Shown: positions 22,527 to 34,984, counted from the stretch's first letter. The stretch is 64,000 bases of DNA from Clitopilus passeckerianus (GCA_944990035.1 CALYLX010000111.1:310001-374000); one strand, 5' to 3'. Translations and numbers: made by a program. The notes: generated from the sequence alone by a model not told the origin.

Positions 22527-24176
22527 ATGGCTCAGGCGTTGAACCCCCTTCTCACTCCAACGAGATCAAGTTGCCTTTCCCGCTGAACATGTTCTACTTC
22601 TCACTCTGAATCGCCCGAAGGCGTTGAACGCAATGACACCCCATATGACGCAAGACCTAGAAAAATTCTCGATTGGTTTGAGGCCGAGCAACAGCTATGG
22701 TGAGTAATTCAGGAGAAGGGAGCGAATTAATACTTTTTGACAATACAACCTGCAGGGTCGTCATAGTAACTGGTGCAGGCCGGATATTCTGTGCAGGTGC
22801 AGACCTGAAAGCGTCAGTCACTCGTCCTATTGTTGCCGAAATCCTAAGGTAGCGCTCATCACATCGGTGTTTGGCCAATTCAGATGGAACAACGACCAGC
22901 AATCGGGCAGCGCCAGCGAGCAAGACGGTGTCAGGCAGAACCCGCATGGCTTTGGTTCGATCTCGCGCCGAAAGTCACTCAAGCCAATGATCGCTGCCGT
23001 CCATGGCGGAGCCTACGGAGGCGGCATGGAATTCTTGCTCAATTGCGATTACGTCGTTGCGAGCGCGGACAGCAAATTTGCGCTTCCTGAGGTAAAGCGA
23101 GGCGTCATCGCGATTCAGGGGTAACTGCGTTCATAGAATATCTATCCGATTTTCTATTGCTGATAGACCATCTCTGACATAGGAATACCACGACTGGCCC
23201 GAACTGCTGGACACCAGGTGTGTAACAATTCAGTCGCTGACCGATGTCTTCTGCCGCGAACATGGTTTTACGCAATACGGTCTGACCGAAGACATCCGTC
23301 CTCGATGATTAATCGACACCTTCCTATTCAAAAATTGTACTTATGTTGTTCTTCCTTGTCAGCTGGCTGCCGAAATGCTACTTTTGGGAAAAACGATCGA
23401 CGCTGCTGACGCAAGAAGTCGCTTCGGTTTGTGAGTTGTAGTTCCTTTCCTGGCCTCCCGCCCCTCCCATCTCCGGGAGGGAATCAGTCGTTTTCCATTG
23501 ACATCAGCGTCTAACATAATGGTTAACGCCACGACACATATCCTTTCGCTTGACAATACAGTTTACTTCGTTCAGCAGGCTCGAGCTAATCCATTTTCGA
23601 CAGCGTCAACCAGGTGGTACCAGCACCACAAGTACTCGATGCGGCAATTGCCGCAGCTCGACAGATCACTTCCAACTCACCCGACGCTGTTCAGTCCACC
23701 AAAGAGTGCCTGCTGATCTCTCAGGAAGTCGGGGTTCACGAGACCGTGTCGATTCACCTTGGCAGCCCGGCCACGACACGGGTTTACAAGGGCGACAATA
23801 TCAAAGTGCGTCTTGTGACCATATTCTCAACTATTATCGAAGCTGATAAGATTCTTTGACTCGTCTCCCATTTGCTCCCGTGCACTATAACGACATCTGC
23901 TCACCCATCTACACCTGAATTTGATATTTGATGCCGTACGAATGACCTGTCGTTCGCTGCTGGTTATGCGGATCTGATGCTGTTTGCGTTTATACCATCA
24001 TCAGGAGGGGTTGAAGGCTTTCACCGAGGTTAGTCGTTGTTCGACAAGGCTGTTCCGGGCGGCCACATGATGGCTGCGATCTCCGACCTCTCGTGCTTTG
24101 TTGGTTGTTCCTGGCTAACCAGTGGCTTTTCTTCACAGAAACGCTCTCCTGCCTGGAAAACCCAGCGAAGCTCTGA
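22527..24176 (+). pseudogene. Broken enoyl-CoA hydratase/isomerase gene
   Basis: Eight exon-like segments with good splice sites can be followed: 22527-22699, 22756-22812, 22884-23120, 23183-23217, 23363-23430, 23604-23805, 24005-24028 and 24139-24176. They spell a crotonase-fold protein: HVLLLTLNRPKALNAM, VVIVTGAGRIFCAGADLKA (first oxyanion-hole motif), IAAVHGGAYGGGMEFLLNCD (second), KFALPEVKRGVIAIQG, GIPRLARTAGHQ and LGKTIDAADARSRFGFVNQV. The end would read KRSPAWKNPAKL in an alternative frame, a possible AKL peroxisomal signal. About five single-base length changes in short homopolymers break the frame: near 22540, 22572, 22669, at the 23120 donor, and at 24160. Three introns are 150-200 bp, long for this genome. 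It is a fatty-acid beta-oxidation-type enzyme if functional, but unreadable as it stands. Confidence 0.8.
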
Positions 24177-26839
24177 GCGTAGATTCTTACTCTCATTCGG
24201 GCCTGTAAACGACAGTTCCGACTGGTACCTTTCAATACTATTTATGTTCAAATTGGACAATGTCCACAAGAATAGAGATTTTCGCGGACGTTCGTCTACC
24301 CTTCTCTCTGTAATGCTCGTGTGCACAACCCAATAAGAGGAGAACGCGATGGCGGCGGTTCCGGAGTGAGAGCTAGGCCCCGTCAGACACATGTTGGTAA
24401 CTAGTGAGCTCGCAAAAAAGCGACAGCTGTCCAATTTGTATGTAGATTCACTTTCGATTGCTCGGCGCTGCCATTCGACGCCCAGCAATACAGACAAGAT
24501 GTTCTAGAGCTTGTATGTCATAATGTCCCTGATTCAAGCAAAGTTTTTGTGACCTGATAATCTGAGATTATGCATAGAGGCAAGGCACGACACTCTGAGC
24601 ACTTCGCGCGTAAGTTAATTATACCAGGCACCTTGGACGGTTGACGAGTTGGTACGCAGAGGCACGCTAGAATATGCTGCACGTCACGATAACAAGAGAA
24701 AATACGGCCAATTTAGGCCTAAGATCGCTGCTAACTTCAATTCCTTCCTTCCTTGCGGCCTGAAACGTCCCAATCGGCTAAAAGACCGAATGTAATGCTC
24801 CCGCTGGTCCAACTGCCTCTATGATAATGTGAATGAGCAAACCAGCCAGCTGACGGCGGTCGCCAAGTCCGAATTGGCAAAAGGTCTTGGGCGGAAAACG
24901 CTCTATGTCCTTGTCCAACATTTGACCCAGCGTGGTAGAGGAAGTTGTGCCTCCTGACATCGTTGCCAGCCAGTCGGCAGAAAGCATCAGCTCACGTTGA
25001 GTTCATGTCATTCGACATTTCCCGTCACATGCTAATTGGAGATCGTCGCGGGAAGCATCAGGCGACTTTGGGTCAACGAGAGGTCAGGCATCCAGGTCAC
25101 TGGATGAGGGCAAACCGGGAGTGAATTGCGCTATCATCTCTGTTGGCTGGATATGAGCATGAGAAGCCGACCTCTGTATACAAAGTACGGCATGCGACCC
25201 CTGGCGATCTGCAAAGGCCTTGACATGTCAGGATTCACGATTCTCAATTCATGGCATGATTGACAAGTTCGCTTGACCCTTCCAGGCGTGTATCTTTGCA
25301 CCCCCACACGTGCTAAATGCTATACAAGCTGTTCAATGAAACAGAGTAAACCGGTTAGATTCAAGCGCTAGTGAAGCATCCAAAGAATCCTCCTTGATTT
25401 AAACGTGGTGTTCTGACGCGTTTCGCGAGAATCGGACTGAGGGGAGATACACACCCGGCATTTAACTGATTCGCCTTTTCACAGTTGGCGACTCAGGGAT
25501 GCTGCGAAGTAGCGCATGGATTACCATTTTTGGTAATGAAGTACGCTTTATCCCGTAGATGACAGGTCACTTCATAGCGCAGTCCACTAACCCTGAGGAT
25601 AAACTGGTACAAAGTGTCAAACAATAGCCCAGCCAAGGGCAAAGACAGCCGTATCTCTGTGGAGTCAGGATTTTCTTGCAGTAGAAAGCCGATTCGTTCG
25701 TGGGGCGCAAGGAGGTGGGGATGTCATTGCCCGTTGACGAACCAGCGTAAGCCGGAGGTTAAAGTGCTTAAGCGACAATTGGGTCGTTGTAATTACAATC
25801 GCATATGGCGTATGAGCACCGAGAACAGGTCCATCCATTGAATACCTTGTGGTACCTCCCCAGTAATGCGTTTAAGTCCGATTACACGCTGAAGAAAAAT
25901 CCCGAAATTTTATCCGATAGCTTATACACCGGGAAGAAGCACAGCACCCTCCGCGATTTCGAAACCACCTAAGATCAGAAGGAGATTGGGAAGGCCCATG
26001 TATATCGGCCCCTTTGTGATACGATGACCTCAAGTGATGTTCGTTGTGCTTGTGCCCGAACTCGTGCACCCTCTACCGCCGAAAAGTAGGTCATGATTAG
26101 TGTACACGGGACAGCCTGATGAATCGTTGTCCAGGAGTCAGGTAGGGAACTGAATAGAGGAACCTCTGGAGCGCCGACATGGTCGACAGCACCATCAGAG
26201 ACGGTGATAAGACTCCAAATGGAGGCTTTTAAGCAACTAAGCAGTGCATGCAGCCTGATTCGCCTGGAAACTACGAACCAGCATGGTGGTTAAGTCGAGG
26301 GGGCAATCTCGAAGGATCTTGATAGCGCTATGGAATGAATGGATCCTGGATTCGTGGCAGATCAAACCCGTCGTACAATAGTCAATGTTGAATCAACTCA
26401 ATTGATACCCAAGGCAAACTAAAAGACTGCGGGAGCGGTGGGTCGGGATTCGCTCCAGAGAACAAGCAATTCTATTCTATGGTGGCCGGCCAACGCCAGA
26501 GTTGGTAAGAACGTTTGATTTAGTCATGATCGAATTCATTCATGAAAGCTATTTCGAGACCAAGTCCCTGCTGTTATGAAAAGCCTCCAGTACCAAAGAG
26601 GTTAACAGATCGTGTTTGCTGATTCATGTCTTTATAAAAAAACAGAGCGGCAGGATGCAGGGGCAGCTATATTCCGGCCAATAGAGATAGCAACACAAGG
26701 GGCGCCTGAGCCCACCTGGGGTGAACATCGTGGTCCGGATCACATCCGAAGTTGGTGATCGCTGCGGGAATGAGCGGCAGTCGTGCGAACCTTATTCCTG
26801 AAAGAGAATTCCAGGAAAACTCGTTAAGGGTGTCTTTCA
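24177..26839. other. Gene-free region, hydratase relic to ATP23
   Basis: No recognisable coding segment, tRNA or transposon domain was found in about 2.7 kb. Short frames with stop codons at random spacing suggest decayed sequence. Confidence 0.45.
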
Positions 26840-27770
26840 ATGAGTGACTCTGACAAGACTCCTTCCTCCCAAACCCATCACCTCCTCTGAGTCACCAAGA
26901 CCGTCGAATGCATTTGAGAAATGGCGCAGAAAGGTTATGCTCGTCACGGGCATCGGTGTAACGGAGGAAGAACGTCTATCCGACCTTAGGCAACACCAGA
27001 CTCGACATTGCGAAAGGACGAAAGAATACCTCATGAATTACAGTGAGTCATCTGCGCCAAGCGCGGTGGTCATCATCTAACCTTTCTATCTCCTGTCTAG
27101 GCCCTGTCGTTGTCTTTATGCTGAAGCATCTGGAGCTCTCCGGTTGTGCTGTTCCGCGGCAGAACGTTCTCTGTGCTCCCTGCGACATGACGCGCGCTGG
27201 CGGTTTTACTCCTGACCCTGGGGCAGTCATTCTCTGCGCGGGCCAGTTCTTCAACCAAAAGCACATGGAAACGACCTTGGTGCACGAGCTGGTGCATATG
27301 TACGATCATTGCAGGTTCAAGGTCGATTGGAAGAATCTGCGGCATCATGCGTGTAGTGAGGTAGGACCCTTGAACTTTGTTATTGTCTTTCATCTTGAGT
27401 CTAATTCCGTCGACTGTTGTTCTAGATTCGTGCTAATAGTCTGAGTGGGGATTGCCGGTACACCAGAGAACTTCGTCGCGGCTTTGTTGCGTTTTCGAAG
27501 CAACACCAGGTAACATTCGGCTTACCTTCTAATCCTGTCATTGGCTCATGATTTTTCTTTACCTTTTCGTCAGGCATGCGTACGTCGACGAGCAATAGAA
27601 TCTGTTATGGCAAATCCGTCATGTCCCGACAGAGATGCTGCAGAAAAAGCTGTGAACGAAGTATGGGAAAGCTGTTTCAACGATACTCGGCCGTTTGATG
27701 AGGTGAGTGTGGCGTCACTCTGGTTCTCACACTGTGCATTCCTGATCATCGGTTGCTCTAGATTTATTGA
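26840..27770 (+). CDS. ATP23: Mitochondrial inner-membrane metalloprotease ATP23
   Basis: Exons 26840-27042, 27101-27360, 27426-27509, 27574-27702 and 27762-27770 carry a peptidase M76 protein. In yeast, Atp23 matures Atp6 and helps assemble the F0 sector of ATP synthase in the intermembrane space. Motifs: [28 protein letters not shown], the zinc site HELVH in [38 protein letters not shown], and the hallmark ending [14 protein letters not shown]. The last exon is only 9 nt, including the stop. Oddity: ATG 26840 ([11 protein letters not shown]) is one base out of frame with the rest. In the correct frame the first upstream codon is a stop and the first ATG is at about 26937, inside the conserved region. 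Either one extra A near 26875 is an error, or the allele is N-terminally damaged. Confidence 0.82.
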
Positions 27771-28031
27771 AATTTGCTTGGTTTCTGCTTGGCCTCAAAT
27801 TTCACCAACGTCGTTTTCAAGCTGTACTCAACCCCGACTTATTCAACCACCTTGAGAGGATTCCCTATTGCGCCGCCAGCTATTATTACATTTATACTCT
27901 CTATTTTTAATGTTCTACTAGACTGTAGAAATCAGCAGCATTGCCAATGTTAGAACGGATGTGATGTAATCGGCTAGGGTGGTGACAGGAATACGTCGAG
28001 GAAGTGATGTGATTGCACATGTTTGTCCGGG

Positions 28032-28038
28032 TATAAAG
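28032..28038 (+). promoter_or_regulatory. TATA box of the GPI-protein gene
   Basis: TATAAAG lies 117 bp upstream of the ATG at 28149, followed by a long CT-rich leader. The 378-bp gap after ATP23 otherwise holds only UTRs and this promoter. Confidence 0.6.
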
Positions 28039-28148
28039 ATTTTGGTCGCACGGCATCTCCTACTCGACTTTCGCCTTTCTCCTCCCAGTTACCACTCATT
28101 ATAATACACCTCTTCACCTCAAAAGTACCCCTTCAAACGTCTTCAAGA

Positions 28149-29019
28149 ATGTTCAACAAGGTCGCGTAAGTGCATTCGCAGCTTTCGAGGAAATACTGTA
28201 TTGAGCGTGACGCTGATTCGTGTGGTAACCAATAGCCTTCTTTCTGCCATTCTCCCTTTGGTCGCTGGTCTTACCCTCGAGATCCCGGAAAACATCGTCA
28301 GCGGTGGTCAAGTTACCGTTAACTGGGACTTCCAGAACTCCGACCCGTGAGTGCTCTGAAAACTTGTCAGAAAACCCGTGCCAATTCTTTCGGATCCAGC
28401 GTCTTCTCCCTTTACTTGGTCAACGAGGACTTCCACGACTCCTTCGCCATTGCAAATAACGTGCAGCCCACCCAAGGCAGCCTCACTCTCGTCATCCCTG
28501 TTGTTCCCATTCGGTAAGCACAAGGCAACCTCGTTTTGTGTATCTCTTAATTGAGAGCGTTTTATCTAGTGATGGCTACACCCTGAAAGCCGTCAACATT
28601 GGCAACATCAACGATGTCTATTCGGAAACTGGTAGTTTCTCCGTTGCCGCCAACCCCTCGGCTTCCTCTGTTCCTCCCGTTTCCACCACCTCTTCTTCAG
28701 CTTCTTCGGGCACTCGCACATCTTCCGCCACTGTGCCAGTAATGTAAGCAGCTAAGTCCCGTGATCGCGAATCACAAAGTCTGATTGACGCCTGCCATTT
28801 AGCACACCCAGCACGAGCGGCACTTCATCCGGTTTTGGTGTCACCGTTTCCAACTCTGCTAGCAGCGCTGCCACCACTTCTGGCTCTGCGACCACCTCGC
28901 CTGGTGCCGCCGAGACCACCAATGCCGCGGGTACCCCCGTCAAGTTCTCTGCCAACGCCAATGCTATCGCCGCTATTGTCTTATCCGCAGTTGCTGGTGC
29001 CGCCTACTTGACTCTCTAA
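28149..29019 (+). CDS. Ser/Thr-rich GPI-anchored cell-wall protein
   Basis: Exons 28149-28165, 28236-28346, 28400-28513, 28570-28743 and 28803-29019 encode 210 residues. The product begins with a signal peptide (MFNKVALLSAILPLVAG). A beta-sandwich-like domain of about 100 residues follows (LTLEIPENIVSGGQVTVNW ... FSLYLVNEDF ... GYTLKAVNI), matching the Kre9/Knh1-type N-terminal repeat of the fungal Ser/Thr-rich GPI family. A Ser/Thr/Ala-rich, probably O-mannosylated stalk follows. The C-terminal hydrophobic tail (AIAAIVLSAVAGAAYLTL) preceded by small residues is a GPI attachment signal. Expected location is plasma membrane or cell wall. The first exon is 17 nt. All introns are short GT-AG. 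Confidence 0.88.
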
Positions 29020-32000
29020 ACGTCTTGGCCTCTGGAGGGCTCCCTGTACTTTTGTTGTTTTCACAAGAGGTTCTTATCATATAATGAACGATGCATACAC
29101 ACCCATCCCCAACCTTGCAACTGGTCGAGACTCATAACATTTTTTGTAATTATTCTTGGACGTTCACTACGCAGACTTTGGACCATGAACCCTTGACCGT
29201 CACATACATAGGTTTCCGTACCCCCATGCCTCCATTCTGCACAGTCCTTTGATAGCGTAGTGGCACTGCCCGTTAGCTTGTCCAGTCTTTACCTGTATAT
29301 ACTCTATCCCAAAAAATGTTGTTGTAAATCAGCTTCACACAATCAGTCGAAGGCTTGAAGCTAGCTCCAGTCCGTGGATGCCCCTGACGGCATGACTGGA
29401 ACACGGTCAGATTCTTGAACTTTTGGTTAAGCCCTCGATATCTAAATGCTTATTCGCAATGCTGCGGTCGAAGCGTCGTCATTGGAGGCACTTCTCGGCG
29501 TGGTTATCGCTGGGCCAAGCTGCGAGGTTGAGGGCGTACCAAGTTCAACCGTGCAAAAATTTCACCTTCTCTTTGTGGCCTCTTGACAAATTTATTTGCG
29601 CCCTCCGTCCTGAAAAGAGTAAAACGACGTAGAAATGTATTCATTCGATCGGTCCAGACCTTGAGGAAAACAATTGCTCGTTTTGTTGACTATTGCGGCC
29701 GGGGTGGGATGTCCGACAGGTGGAATCTGATCTTAGGTTTATCATCGGAGCATACCCCACTTTGAGGCTGGTAACATCCAACGAGGCTTAGACTCGTCCG
29801 CGCGTTGGCAGAATCATAATGAATGAAGTCATTCATATACTTGAAACGGTCCGAACCCACTCACTAATCCGGATCCGACAAGGTGCGGCTAAGGGGATAA
29901 TTGTCTGTAGAGGGGTATGCCCTAGTGTCGAGCAGCCACATTAACAAATTGGATTGACATTCCAATTGGTTCAAGAGAGAACAAGAGCGACCGGGTGAGA
30001 CCCTCGTAGCCTAAATTGCACAAAGGGATCGCCCGAGAACCACAATCCCGATATCGACTCGGAGGACCTAAATCAATACGAATCGAGCTCACCTCCATTT
30101 CTGTCGTCTACCTTCTCTGATTATCCAAACGACGGTTAGATGGTCAACAATACGGGCCGTGGGATGCCGTGGGTTATGGGTTGGAGGAGTTCATCTCTGA
30201 ACTCCAACAACCACACGCGACGGCTGTAAGAATTTTTCTCAAGGTATGTTTAATTTCTTGCAGGGACAACGGTGATGATGACGCTCGGATTTTTGGCACC
30301 GTTGGCCGAGAAATGGAAGGGTGGATCAGGGTACGGCAAGTACGTTACTGTGGGGTAGGTACCGTGCAATCTTCGCCCGGAATGAATCCTTGTCCTCGAG
30401 AGAACAATTACCTAGCTCGTCACCTCCATCGTACCTGCCGTAAGTCCCTCGAAGGACATCACACTCCACGGCCTTGTCTGCAGGATTCATACCCATCCCC
30501 GACGCGGAAACCGTTCGGAATGAATAGCAACTATATCATTCTCAAGCAAGGCGAAGCTTAATCAAAGGGGCTAGCCTCAGTGAGCGTCGAACTTTCGGCA
30601 TCTACGGCCCAGGTCAGTCTTTAGCGATTGGGCGTTCCACAAGGTTCCAAGACTCGGAGAACGCAACCCTGCAGGCCAGAATAATATCGATTTCTCCTAG
30701 CGTCGCAGGTGAAGGCAAGAGTGCTGCCGTTGTAGAAGGTACATGACGTTGATTGAATCAGATTATTCAGATAACGGCTCGAACAATGTGGCCTACATCA
30801 CTGCGGCAGGTGCGTTGGCGTGAAGTATCCCCGTCGACAGTGCCACGACCGCCATATCCTCCGAGCCGTTGCAAGGCACATCAAAACGAGATCAGCAAGC
30901 TTCGCTTGTTCCGGGCCTCGTCGTCCGAAATGACAGCCTGGTTGGCGCTCCAAACCATGCAATCGTTGGAGGACGCGGCACTTTTATCGTAAACGCGCAG
31001 GCGTTGAGGCTCACAAAGACCGTTTATTGCGTACCATGTGATACTGAGTGCTCACCAGTGCTTCCCCAGAGCGTTGATCGTGCTTGATGAATGTGAACGC
31101 AAGGGTATCCCGAGGCTGTACACGGATATGGGTAGATATGAGCTGGTTCATCTCAACCTCAAACCCGGAAGAGGTAAGCTTTTAGTTGGGATTGCGAAAG
31201 ATAATAGAGCAAGGCACCCGAATCATTTGGTTTTTAGACTTTGCACCGCAACGTGCGTCGCGTATTGGCGTGGAGAGTGCTCTCCACCATTACCGCACCT
31301 TTCCTTTTCTGTGAGGGAATCCACCTTTGAATCATCGAGGCGATCCTACAGGCTGAAGTTCTGTTTGCTGGAGACGAAAGCTACTCAACGCCTCCAAACC
31401 GGCCCCTCAGACTTCCCATGCCGCAAGGGCTTCCTCGGCAACTACAGCCATCATGTCAATCTAGAGCTCTTGTGACCCTTTCAGTGTAAGCAATTCCAAC
31501 TCAGCAAATCACAAGGCGGACTTCGCCTTACTCACCGTCAAGAATTCGCAAAAAATGCCGAATATCCCTGTCAGGGTAAACCAGATAACAGCCTCGATTA
31601 CGAGTCGGAGTCTGGATGAAGACGATAACGCGTGTAACCTCGAGCACCCGGCCGAGTGCCACAAACCCGCATGAATGTGAGTTTATATAACAATTTTCTC
31701 TCTTTTCCAGCACGGAATAAACGGAATTGTAGGCATGAGGAGGGATGGTGGGATTTTGGAACCCTGATCCTCAAAATTTAGCAATAAAACGTTGCCGCGG
31801 CTTGGTTGTACCGCATGACAGGCACACCTCCTGTACGCGAGAGTTGCGGCAAGGACGTATTCATTAGAGGATTGGCGTGCCCGATGGAGTGTAGTCTCGA
31901 TCGAGTTCGATTGTTTTCATAACAACGTGGAGAGGAGGGGCAGACATCATGGTATTCCATCTCAGAGATCATAAACGACGAGCGCCTCCTAAAGACGCCC

Positions 32001-33547
32001 GATTTTCTCGCGAAAATATCTGAGAAGGTTTGGAGTTGACCTGGAGAAAACAAATACCTGGGCGTTTCAACTCGACAAACCATGTTACCCCTGTCAGAGC
32101 TAGTTTTGGCGTTGCCGCCGCGGCTTCGTCGTTTGGATATGGTTTTGTGAGGCCTGGGTCCTGGAAGTACAACGACCCAATCTCGATGACAGTCGGGTCG
32201 GAAAAACCTGCCAGTCCCCACCAACCAGATTTAATTCACGATCCGAGGGATTTTAGGAATCCCGACGAAAGCTTTGGAGCTGGACACAGGGGTCTGAGTA
32301 TGCTCACCCGAAATCTAAGCGAGAAAAAATCATGGCTCATGACCCATTCATAGTGAACCAGCTCAGGTGAGGGATCTTAGCGTTGTGATTGACCTCTCCC
32401 CCCTTGCTACATTTCTCGCACGAGGCAAATGACAGGAATCTACGGGTCCTATGCCGCATTTTATCTGATCAATCGATACCACCAGTTTGGAAACAAACCT
32501 GCCTTTAACGCGAACAAGATTGACACACCGGAGGATACGCCAGCTTTCCTGGATACGGAGCCGACAGAAGACAGCAGGCAAACATCCCGAGTAGATCGTT
32601 CAAAATATCAGTGAACATACCCATGCTGCTAGAATCAATTCGAACGTCACTCTGTGCTCGCCTCGGGTTTGAATGCCCATCTCGATCGGGAATAGCAATG
32701 GCAGGCAATAGCTGTGGAACCTCGAGACTGGTTAATTTCATTCTCTGCCAACAGTCTGGATGCTGGCCACCTCTAGAAGGCGACGGGCGTAACACCCACC
32801 AGCCGGACTCGGTTTGACGGCGGTCGCCATCTCTGACTGCCTGCTGAATCCGATCGGACGCAATTGAATTAATCGCAAATACGGACTGCGGCCACTCTGG
32901 CAGTCGCAACATCAACGCTAAAAGAGATTTCCTACCGCTTACTTGCGGCACACTGATGTTTGCAGTTCCGTTGGATTACTAGATAGGTCACGCAAAGCAA
33001 TTTCTCCTTAGCGTAGGTGTCCTCCAAAGGGTCGTTTTGTTCCACCACGCTGATAGCCCCAGACGAAGGAAGGGCATAAGCACCCTTTGAAATCTGTTTT
33101 GACGAGTGTCTGGCTGATATTGCGAGATGTCATCCAGCGGAAAGTGCTTGGTAAGTGAGCCCGTTCGCCCGAGCGTTGGACAAAGCACGATGAAGCGTGT
33201 CGATTCCGCAGAGCTGGCGCCATAAAATGAAGGACTGAACCCGCAAAAGGTCCCACTTGAATGTTCTCGAAAGATCGCTGCACTGATTTACCAGAGTTTA
33301 TATTGGGCTTTTATCTAGGCGAGGGGTCGGAGACGGAGACGAGCAAGCGAACAAATTGACCACCTCCAAGTCCGGTGCCACGTGATCTTCGCGTCATTCT
33401 GGTGATTCCACCACTTGGGCTGAGTAACAGATGTTTGGGCCCCGCCTTTATAATTGGCGTTGCTTGAGGCAATCGGGTTCATCATCAACTCCTTTCAAGA
33501 TTTCTTTCATCTCCAGCTTCCTCTTCAAACGCAGCGCATCGACCAGC
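29020..33547. other. 4.5-kb gene-poor region
   Basis: After the 3' UTR of the GPI-protein gene no recognisable gene appears. Plus-strand frames at about 30169-30561 and 30753-31087 have coding-like stretches (for example VGAPNHAIVGGRGTFIVNAQ), but I cannot place them in a family or link them by splice sites. A perfect 8+8-bp palindrome ATGAATGA-AG-TCATTCAT lies at 29819-29836. The final ~200 bases are the glutaredoxin promoter. Confidence 0.4.
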
Positions 33548-34087
33548 ATGGGCGTCAAGGATCTCGTCGACGTGCGTGATATGTCTACACCTGGGCCTTC
33601 GCGTTAAACCTGATCGTAATCTATAGCAAGCTATTGCCGAGAACAAAGTAGCCATCTTTTCCAAGAGCTACTGCCCCTATTGCAAGAAGACCAAGGGCCT
33701 TTTCAGCTCGGATTTCAAAGACGTAGAGACCGCTGTCTTTGAGTATGGTTGCCTACTCTGCCATGCCCTCCTGCGAGCTGACAACTCTTCTACTAGGCTT
33801 GACCAACGCGAGGATGGCGCAGACATTCAGAACTACCTTTATGAAAAGACGGGCCAGCGCACCGTACCTAATGTTTTCATCAGTGAGTTGGGATTCTTGT
33901 TTCGACTGCTGAGAATAGCCCGCTGATTGTAACAACTACTTGCATCACAGACAAGGAGCACATAGGCGGTACGTAAAAGTATTGCCATTCTTTTATTACT
34001 GGCTGACGAAACATGATACTAATAGGCAACGACGCTGTCCAAGCTCTCAGTAAGCAAGGAAAGCTTGCTGGTCTCCTCACTGCTTGA
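33548..34087 (+). CDS. Dithiol glutaredoxin
   Basis: Exons 33548-33571, 33627-33742, 33797-33882, 33951-33968 and 34026-34087 encode 101 residues, the normal length of a class I glutaredoxin. The active site is the classical CPYC in VAIFSKSYCPYCKKTKGLF. The cis-proline motif is TVPNVFI, and the glutathione-binding HIGGNDAVQAL follows. There is no targeting peptide, so it is probably cytosolic. It reduces protein disulfides and glutathione mixed disulfides with GSH. One exon is only 18 nt (33951-33968). DPM3 follows on the same strand 283 bp downstream; nothing suggests joint regulation. Confidence 0.95.
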
Positions 34088-34369
34088 ATTTCCGCCCATG
34101 CAACGCACGAAGTAATGGATATGGCTTATAGATATTTTAATACCAGGCTTTACTATGGTTATTACTTTACTATCATAAAGAAATACAACTTTTTCGGAAC
34201 ACTTCAGCTCTCAGCTCATGAGGCTTGTCAGGATGTCAGGGTGCGACGAATGATCGAAATTCCTTTCCAGGCAAAGTGCACAGCCACATTCGGCGTTCCG
34301 CCACGTTTGAGGTCGTCGCGCGAGACGTCGAACACAACTTCCACCGAACCACCAACATTCTTTATTGCA

Positions 34370-34984
34370 ATGACAAAAGCACAGCATGCATCCTTCATAA
34401 CGGTCTTTTTCTCGGTTACATATTTCCTGCTACTCTGGGAGTACATTCAAATGCCAGTTCTCGACGAGAAAGCTGTTCAGGAGATTCTACCAGTGGTGAG
34501 TAAACTTGGCTTTGTGACGCATCGTGCAGTTTATTGACGTATGGTCCCCATCGCAAACTTCTGAATGTCTACACTTGCTCCTCCCTTCAACCTGCTCCTC
34601 TGGTACTTTCAGATACCGTGGTGGCTTCTAGTTTCCTTCGGATCCTATTCCTTGTGGTCATTAGGCTGGGGCCTTTTCACATTCAGGGATTGCCCTGAGG
34701 CGTATACAGAACTTCTTCAGGTGAGTCACTTCTTCCTACTAGTACCCCTGTCAACCCTTGCCATTGTGCTTTTTTCTGGTATAACGTTCCCTGGAACTCA
34801 GCTCGGCTGACTCCTGACATTCATATGATCGATTGGCACTAATCCGAGCTTCGGATTTAATCTTAAGAGATCCTATCTCTCGTTTTCTGCACCTGAACCA
34901 GCCCGGATCGCTGACTCCTCTCGCATGTAGGAGATCTCGGAAGCTAAGAATGATTTGCGTTCGCGCGGTGTAACTGTCGATTAG
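34370..34984 (+). CDS. DPM3: Dolichol-phosphate mannosyltransferase subunit 3 (DPM3)
   Basis: Exons 34370-34495, 34613-34720 and 34931-34984 encode 95 residues, the expected size. DPM3 is the small ER membrane subunit that anchors the catalytic DPM1 to make dolichol-phosphate-mannose. The first transmembrane helix lies in SFITVFFSVTYFLLLWEYI. The strongly conserved second helix region is PWWLLVSFGSYSLWSLGWGL, followed by FTFRDCPEAYTELLQEISEA and a polar helix (KNDLRSRGVTVD) that contacts DPM1. The second intron is 210 bp, about four times the local norm, and the first is 117 bp. Confidence 0.94.

Noticed and set aside
29819..29836. Perfect 8+8 palindrome
   Set aside because: Too short and isolated to support a terminator, operator or transposon end.
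24851..32831. Shared 14-mer GACGGCGGTCGCCA near 24851 and 32817
   Set aside because: The match does not extend beyond the 14 bases; chance or composition, not a repeat family.
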